Positions 6,137-8,885 of a DNA stretch of 8,885 nucleotides are shown one piece after another. Each line of letters begins with the position of its first letter. The stretch's first letter is position 1. Source of the stretch: Thermoplasmatota archaeon (lineage in GTDB: Archaea > Thermoplasmatota > Thermoplasmata > GCA-020350865 > JAUVCJ01); assembly GCA_030595765.1 (NCBI GenBank), contig JAUVCJ010000083.1, positions 1-8,885 of the forward strand, given 5' to 3'. Below the pieces are notes generated by a model. That model searched no databases. It had not been told where the DNA came from and saw only the letters and a list, made by a program, of their open reading frames with translations. Position numbers and translations under genes: made by a program.

Positions 6137-6589
6137 ATGACCACAGTATATGATGTCCCACCAGATGCCCTGATACAAAACGTATCCTCCAAACTCCAGA
6201 AAGATGACAACATCCAGCCACCAGAATGGGCTGAGTTCGTTAAGACTGGAGTACATAAGGAAAAAGCACCAGTCCAGGAAGATTGGTGGTTCCTGAGAAC
6301 CGCCGCGGTCCTGAGAAAGGTGTACACCCTCGGACCCATAGGGGTATCTCATTTGAGAACCGAATTTGGAGGTGCGGTGGATAGAGGTGCAAAACCCTAC
6401 CACACTAAGAAAGGTAGCGGTGCCATAATACGATTGGTACTCCATCAACTTGAAGAAGGCGGATATGTCGTGAAGGACAAGAAAAAAGGAAGGATAGTCA
6501 CACCAAAAGGGCAGTCTTTTCTGGATAATTGTGCTCACGAGATCAAGAGAGAGCTCATCAAGGAGCTGCCAGAGCTGAAGAAATACTAG
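6137..6589 (+). CDS. rps19e: 30S ribosomal protein eS19
   Basis: This 150-residue protein is the archaeal/eukaryotic small-subunit protein eS19, which sits in the 30S head and is needed for late small-subunit assembly. It shows the family's order of conserved segments: YDVPPDALI at 5-13, PPEWAEFVKTG at 28-38, the DWWFLRTAAVLRKVY block around 50-63, GPIGVSHLRTEFGG near 66-79 and the C-terminal KKKGRIVTPKGQSFLDN winged-helix end. The ATG at 6137 is used because a nearby ATG at 6129 runs into a stop at once. Only a weak GATGG-like ribosome site precedes it, consistent with a short-leader first gene. It opens the operon, with PDCD5 17 bp behind. Confidence 0.95.
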   Translation: MTTVYDVPPDALIQNVSSKLQKDDNIQPPEWAEFVKTGVHKEKAPVQEDWWFLRTAAVLRKVYTLGPIGVSHLRTEFGGAVDRGAKPYHTKKGSGAIIRLVLHQLEEGGYVVKDKKKGRIVTPKGQSFLDNCAHEIKRELIKELPELKKY

Positions 6590-6593
6590 ACCT

Positions 6594-6599
6594 GGGTGA
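6594..6599 (+). promoter_or_regulatory. ribosome binding site of the PDCD5 gene
   Basis: GGGTGA lies 7 nt before the ATG at 6607. It fixes that start over an upstream in-frame reading that would overlap the end of rps19e. Confidence 0.6.
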
Positions 6600-6606
6600 C
6601 ACTGCC

Positions 6607-6936
6607 ATGGATGATGAAGAGCTGGAGGCCATAAGGCGTCGCAGACTTCAGGAACTCCAGGCACAAGCAGGTAATCAGGTGCAAGCCGATGAACAGGAAA
6701 GGGCTGCTCAAGCCCAGGTTCAAGCGGCCTTGCGCCAGATCCTTACACCCGAAGCCCGTGAGCGTCTAGGTAGATTCAAGATGGCAAGACCTGAGTTCGC
6801 ACAATCCGTAGAGAAGCAATTGGTGATGCTGGCTCAGAATGGACGTCTATCGGGCCCTGTCAACGATGGCATGCTCAAGGAGATCCTCAACAAGGTTCTC
6901 CCGCAAAAGAAAGAGATAAATATCAAACGAAGGTAG
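6607..6936 (+). CDS. PDCD5-family DNA-binding protein
   Basis: This 109-residue protein is the archaeal homologue of PDCD5/TFAR19. The family folds as a compact triple-helix bundle with a flexible N-terminal helix and binds DNA; its role in archaea is unsettled. The N-terminus (MDDEELEAIRRRRLQELQAQ) is the usual charged helix, followed by a Gln/Ala-rich stretch to about residue 40. The core ILTPEAREREL-type block reads ILTPEARERLGRFKMARPEFA and continues into VEKQLVMLAQNGRLSGPVNDGMLKEILNKVLP. The start at 6607 gives the normal family length and has GGGTGA at a 7-nt spacing. It sits between rps19e and rpl39e, a common archaeal neighbourhood that suggests co-regulation with ribosome synthesis. 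Confidence 0.93.
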   Translation: MDDEELEAIRRRRLQELQAQAGNQVQADEQERAAQAQVQAALRQILTPEARERLGRFKMARPEFAQSVEKQLVMLAQNGRLSGPVNDGMLKEILNKVLPQKKEINIKRR

Positions 6937-6947
6937 GGGGGACCGAT

Positions 6948-7103
6948 ATGTCAAAGCACAAACCCACTGCGAAGAAAATGCGCCTGAACAAGGTCAACAA
7001 AGGAAACAGAAGAGTACCCACATGGGTAATGATGCGCACCAACCGCAGGTTCTCCTCGCACCCTAAGCGACACCACTGGCGGCGCAGCAAGCTCCAAAGA
7101 TGA
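6948..7103 (+). CDS. rpl39e: 50S ribosomal protein eL39
   Basis: This 51-residue, very basic protein is eL39, which lines the nascent-peptide exit tunnel of the large subunit. It begins MSKHKPTAKKMRLNKVNKGN and continues RRVPTWVMMRTNRRF to the typical RHHWRRSKL end, full length for the family. A G-rich site (GGGGGGA, 6936-6942) lies 5 nt before the ATG. It follows the PDCD5 gene by 11 bp, and its TGA stop is part of the ribosome site of rpl31e. Confidence 0.96.
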   Translation: MSKHKPTAKKMRLNKVNKGNRRVPTWVMMRTNRRFSSHPKRHHWRRSKLQR

Positions 7104-7108
7104 GGTGA
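7102..7108 (+). promoter_or_regulatory. ribosome binding site of rpl31e
   Basis: GAGGTGA overlaps the TGA stop of rpl39e and lies 5 nt before the ATG at 7114. It therefore favours that ATG over the in-frame GTG at 7105, which is inside the site itself. Translation of the two genes may be coupled. Confidence 0.75.
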
Positions 7109-7113
7109 ATAAA

Positions 7114-7377
7114 ATGGAAGAATTGGAAAGAGTTATGACCATACCATTGCGCAAGGTCATGGATGTTCCCAGGACCAAACGTGCCCCTATCGCTATTAAG
7201 CATGTACGTAAGTTTGTGGCAAAACACATGAAAACCCCATTGGAAATGGTTTGGCTTGACAATCACATCAATGAAGCGATCTGGGCACGTGGCATCCAGA
7301 AGCCACCTAACAAGATCAGGGTCAAGGCCATAAAATTCGAAGATGGACTGGTAGAGGTCACACTGACCGATATTTAA
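7114..7377 (+). CDS. rpl31e: 50S ribosomal protein eL31
   Basis: This 87-residue protein is eL31, a large-subunit protein near the peptide exit site. It shows the family's PLRKVMDVPRTKRAPIAIKHVRKFVAKHMK block (about 11-40), WLDNHINEAIWARGIQKPPNKIRVKA in the middle and a short acidic strand end. The ATG at 7114 is chosen because a full GAGGTGA site lies 5 nt before it. Its length is normal for archaea. It follows rpl39e by 10 bp and precedes eif6 by 14 bp, the usual archaeal order. Confidence 0.95.
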   Translation: MEELERVMTIPLRKVMDVPRTKRAPIAIKHVRKFVAKHMKTPLEMVWLDNHINEAIWARGIQKPPNKIRVKAIKFEDGLVEVTLTDI

Positions 7378-7391
7378 ATGCAGGTTTTTTC

Positions 7392-8051
7392 GTGATTGCC
7401 AAGGCGGATATAAATGGCAATCCCTTTATGGGAGTTTTCTGTAGAGCCAATGATAATGTGGTTCTTGCACCCATTCTGCTACCAGCCGAGGTTAAAGAAG
7501 TACTTCATAGGTGCCTTGGTGGAGATTACTTAGAGCTTTCACTTGATGGCTCACCACTCTTAGGTTCTCTTATCGCCATGAATAACAAGGGAGCAGTAGT
7601 GACACAGCTATGCTCAGACGAGGATCTGGAGCCATTGCGCAGGTACGTGAACATCCTGAGGCTTCCAAGCAACCTAAACGCAACTGGCAACAATATACTT
7701 GCCAATGATAACGGAGCCCTAGTGCATCCAGACATGCATCCCAAGAACATAAAGCGCATCCAGGAAGTGCTGGAAGTACCAACCAAAGCCAGCAACATAG
7801 CAGGGGTAAAAACAGTTGGAAGCGCAGGTGTTATAACGAACAAGGGAATACTTGTCCATCCCCACACCACCCCGAAAGAGATGGAGAGCTTGGAGGAGTT
7901 CTTCGGAGTTGAAGGTATGCTTGCAACCGGCAACTATGGCACACCCATGCCTGGTGCCTGCCTTGTGGCCAATACAACTGGCGCTGTTGTCGGAGCCCTC
8001 AGTACCCCCATTGAGTTGGGTAGGATCGAAGATGGACTGAAACTCTACTGA
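7392..8051 (+). CDS. eif6: translation initiation factor aIF6
   Basis: This 219-residue protein is aIF6, which binds the large ribosomal subunit and blocks its joining to the small subunit. Length and sequence fit the pentein-fold family of five internal repeats: INGNPFMGVFCRANDNVVL at 7-25, then repeat ends GSLIAMNNKGAVV, NILANDNGALVHP, VGSAGVITNKGILVHP and ACLVANTTGAVVG, each an asparagine/glycine turn with strands. The GTG start has AGGT at 7382-7385, 6 nt upstream; an ATG at 7378 is out of frame. It is the last gene of the operon. In many archaea rpl18a, prefoldin alpha and ftsY follow; here a convergent regulator gene follows instead. Confidence 0.95.
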   Translation: MIAKADINGNPFMGVFCRANDNVVLAPILLPAEVKEVLHRCLGGDYLELSLDGSPLLGSLIAMNNKGAVVTQLCSDEDLEPLRRYVNILRLPSNLNATGNNILANDNGALVHPDMHPKNIKRIQEVLEVPTKASNIAGVKTVGSAGVITNKGILVHPHTTPKEMESLEEFFGVEGMLATGNYGTPMPGACLVANTTGAVVGALSTPIELGRIEDGLKLY

Positions 8052-8088
8052 TCTATGCCTGAACTCTTATGAAAAGCAAAGAAATCCC

Positions 8089-8104
8089 AATTCTAACTAG
8101 AATT
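8089..8104. other. inverted repeat after eif6
   Basis: AATTCT at 8089-8094 and AGAATT at 8099-8104 are exact inverted copies separated by AACT. It lies in the A/T-rich convergent spacer about 40 bp after eif6 and could be a weak 3'-end signal or a binding site. No T run follows on the plus strand. Confidence 0.3.
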
Positions 8105-8156
8105 ATTTAAACTGGCATTACGGATTATCTTCTAAATATTCTAGTAAAAGCCATCA

Positions 8157-8172
8157 TGGCATTTAAATGCCA
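8157..8172. other. 16-bp perfect palindrome at the Lrp gene end
   Basis: TGGCATTTAAATGCCA is a perfect 16-bp palindrome that includes the stop codon of the Lrp/AsnC gene. It could be a protein site, for example for an Lrp-type dimer, or a shared 3'-end element for two convergent genes. The function is inferred from symmetry only. Confidence 0.5.
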
Positions 8173-8627
8173 GACCAGGGGCATGCCTTTAATGAGTCCA
8201 TCACCAAGTAGAATTCCACAGATAGACAACCATCGATGTTGCGGATCTGGTCCTGGTAATTTTGAATCTCTTTATGATTGTGGCAAAGAACCTCACAGAC
8301 CAGATTGTGCTTCCCCATGGTCCTGTGCGCCACGTGCAGCGGACAGATGCTGGACAGCTCCTCGTAAACCGCATTCATTTTGCCCTTATCGACATCCATC
8401 AGTATGTAGCCTTTGATGAACCTGCCCATCTTTGTGTAATCTACAAGTGCAGTAAAACCCCTGATGATGCCAAGGTCCTGAAGGCGGGCTATCCTTCTCC
8501 TGACTGTGGGTTCGCTTATGCCCAGCTCCTTGGCCATATGAGAGTTGGGAGTCCTAGCAGCACGTCTAAGAATGTTCAGTATGCCCAAGTCGATCTTGTC
8601 TAGCTCAGCTGCTGCTGGCAGGACCAT
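8163..8627 (-). CDS. Lrp/AsnC-family transcription regulator
   Basis: This 154-residue protein has the Lrp/AsnC layout. An N-terminal winged helix spans about 9-55 (ELDKIDLGILNILRRAARTP, then MAKELGISEPTVRRRIARLQDLGII). A RAM ligand-binding and multimerisation domain spans about 70-148 (GYILMDVDKG, MGKHNLVCEVLC, YQDQIRNIDGCLSVEFYLVMDSLK). Such proteins act as dimers or octamers that sense amino acids and control their metabolism; the target here is unknown. Four cysteines lie in the RAM part, which is more than usual. The ATG at 8627 is chosen because GAGG at 8633-8636 lies 5 nt upstream and the length is standard. An ATG at 8669, about 10 nt after the predicted transcript start, would add an acidic 14-residue tail. 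It converges on eif6. Confidence 0.93.
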   Translation of the reverse strand: MVLPAAAELDKIDLGILNILRRAARTPNSHMAKELGISEPTVRRRIARLQDLGIIRGFTALVDYTKMGRFIKGYILMDVDKGKMNAVYEELSSICPLHVAHRTMGKHNLVCEVLCHNHKEIQNYQDQIRNIDGCLSVEFYLVMDSLKACPWSGI

Positions 8628-8632
8628 ATCGT

Positions 8633-8636
8633 CCTC
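8633..8636 (-). promoter_or_regulatory. ribosome binding site of the Lrp/AsnC gene
   Basis: GAGG on the minus strand lies 5 nt before the ATG at 8627 and is the main argument for that start over the ATG at 8669. Confidence 0.45.
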
Positions 8637-8699
8637 AAGCTCTCCCGGGTTTTCGAATATGCTTCCCATGGTACCACACAAGGACAATTGGCGATTTAT

Positions 8700-8708
8700 G
8701 AATATAAG
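8700..8708 (-). promoter_or_regulatory. TATA box of the Lrp/AsnC gene
   Basis: CTTATATTC on the minus strand predicts transcription start near 8678-8682. The leader would be about 50 nt to the ATG at 8627, or about 10 nt to the ATG at 8669. Confidence 0.4.
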
Positions 8709-8877
8709 GTTTTCGTTTACGTAACTGAACTTAGTGATTATGGAAAAATCCCGACCAAACTGATTATTTGAGGGGTAGATAGGCGATTTACGGGGATGTT
8801 GGGAACCCATTTTAACATCCAGGCATACAATATAAGCATATAATCTAGCAATTTAGGAAATTGGAAAGTGTCTGCTC

Positions 8878-8885
8878 ATGGCCCA
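8878..8885 (+). CDS. possible start of a further gene, cut by window end
   Basis: An ATG-GCC-CA at the very end lies about 35-45 bp after A/T-rich TATA-like words (AATATAAG at 8828-8835 and CATATAATC at 8837-8845). This is the right distance for a short-leader archaeal gene. Only two codons are visible, so nothing can be said of the product. Confidence 0.2.

Noticed and set aside
6529..6606. N-terminal extension of the PDCD5 protein into the eS19 gene
   Set aside because: It would overlap rps19e by 60 bases; the ATG at 6607 has a good ribosome site and gives normal family length.
8628..8810. 61-residue N-terminal extension of the Lrp/AsnC protein
   Set aside because: It runs upstream through the predicted TATA box and transcript start, and is unlike the family N-terminus.

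Overview
The window looks like euryarchaeal chromosome of moderate GC. It carries eukaryote-type ribosomal proteins (eS19, eL31, eL39), the PDCD5-family protein, aIF6 and the euryarchaeal helicase-nuclease Hef, and it has TATA-box promoters about 25 bp upstream of inferred transcript starts. Shine-Dalgarno sites are used inside operons (GAGGTGA, GGGTGA, GAGG). The gene set fits a Thermoplasmata-like or methanogen lineage, but the species cannot be read from the sequence alone.

Layout. Positions 12-1083 (minus): a two-gene unit with a Rab-like small GTPase first and a V4R-domain protein 37 bp behind it. Positions 1292-4322 (plus): hef, then a YjbQ-family gene with its own promoter. Positions 4382-5068 (minus): a Nudix hydrolase with an N-terminal ModE-like helix-turn-helix. 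Positions 5069-6136 hold no convincing protein gene. Most of this stretch (about 5208-5849) reads like a large structured RNA on the plus strand, with C(UUCG)G and GNRA capped hairpins, followed by three tandem 16-bp units. Positions 6137-8051 (plus): a tight operon rps19e - PDCD5 - rpl39e - rpl31e - eif6, with gaps of 10-17 bp. Positions 8163-8627 (minus): an Lrp/AsnC regulator that converges on the operon. The last bases may begin another plus-strand gene.

How the parts relate. The operon supplies large- and small-subunit ribosomal proteins plus the 50S anti-association factor. Hef works on stalled forks and branched DNA. The Nudix and Lrp proteins are likely regulators or metabolic enzymes with unknown targets.

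Two places deserve most attention. One is the GTPase/V4R pair: V4R is the proposed prokaryotic relative of the TRAPP subunit Bet3, and TRAPP activates the Rab GTPase Ypt1/Rab1. The other is the roughly 640-nt unassigned structured RNA candidate.
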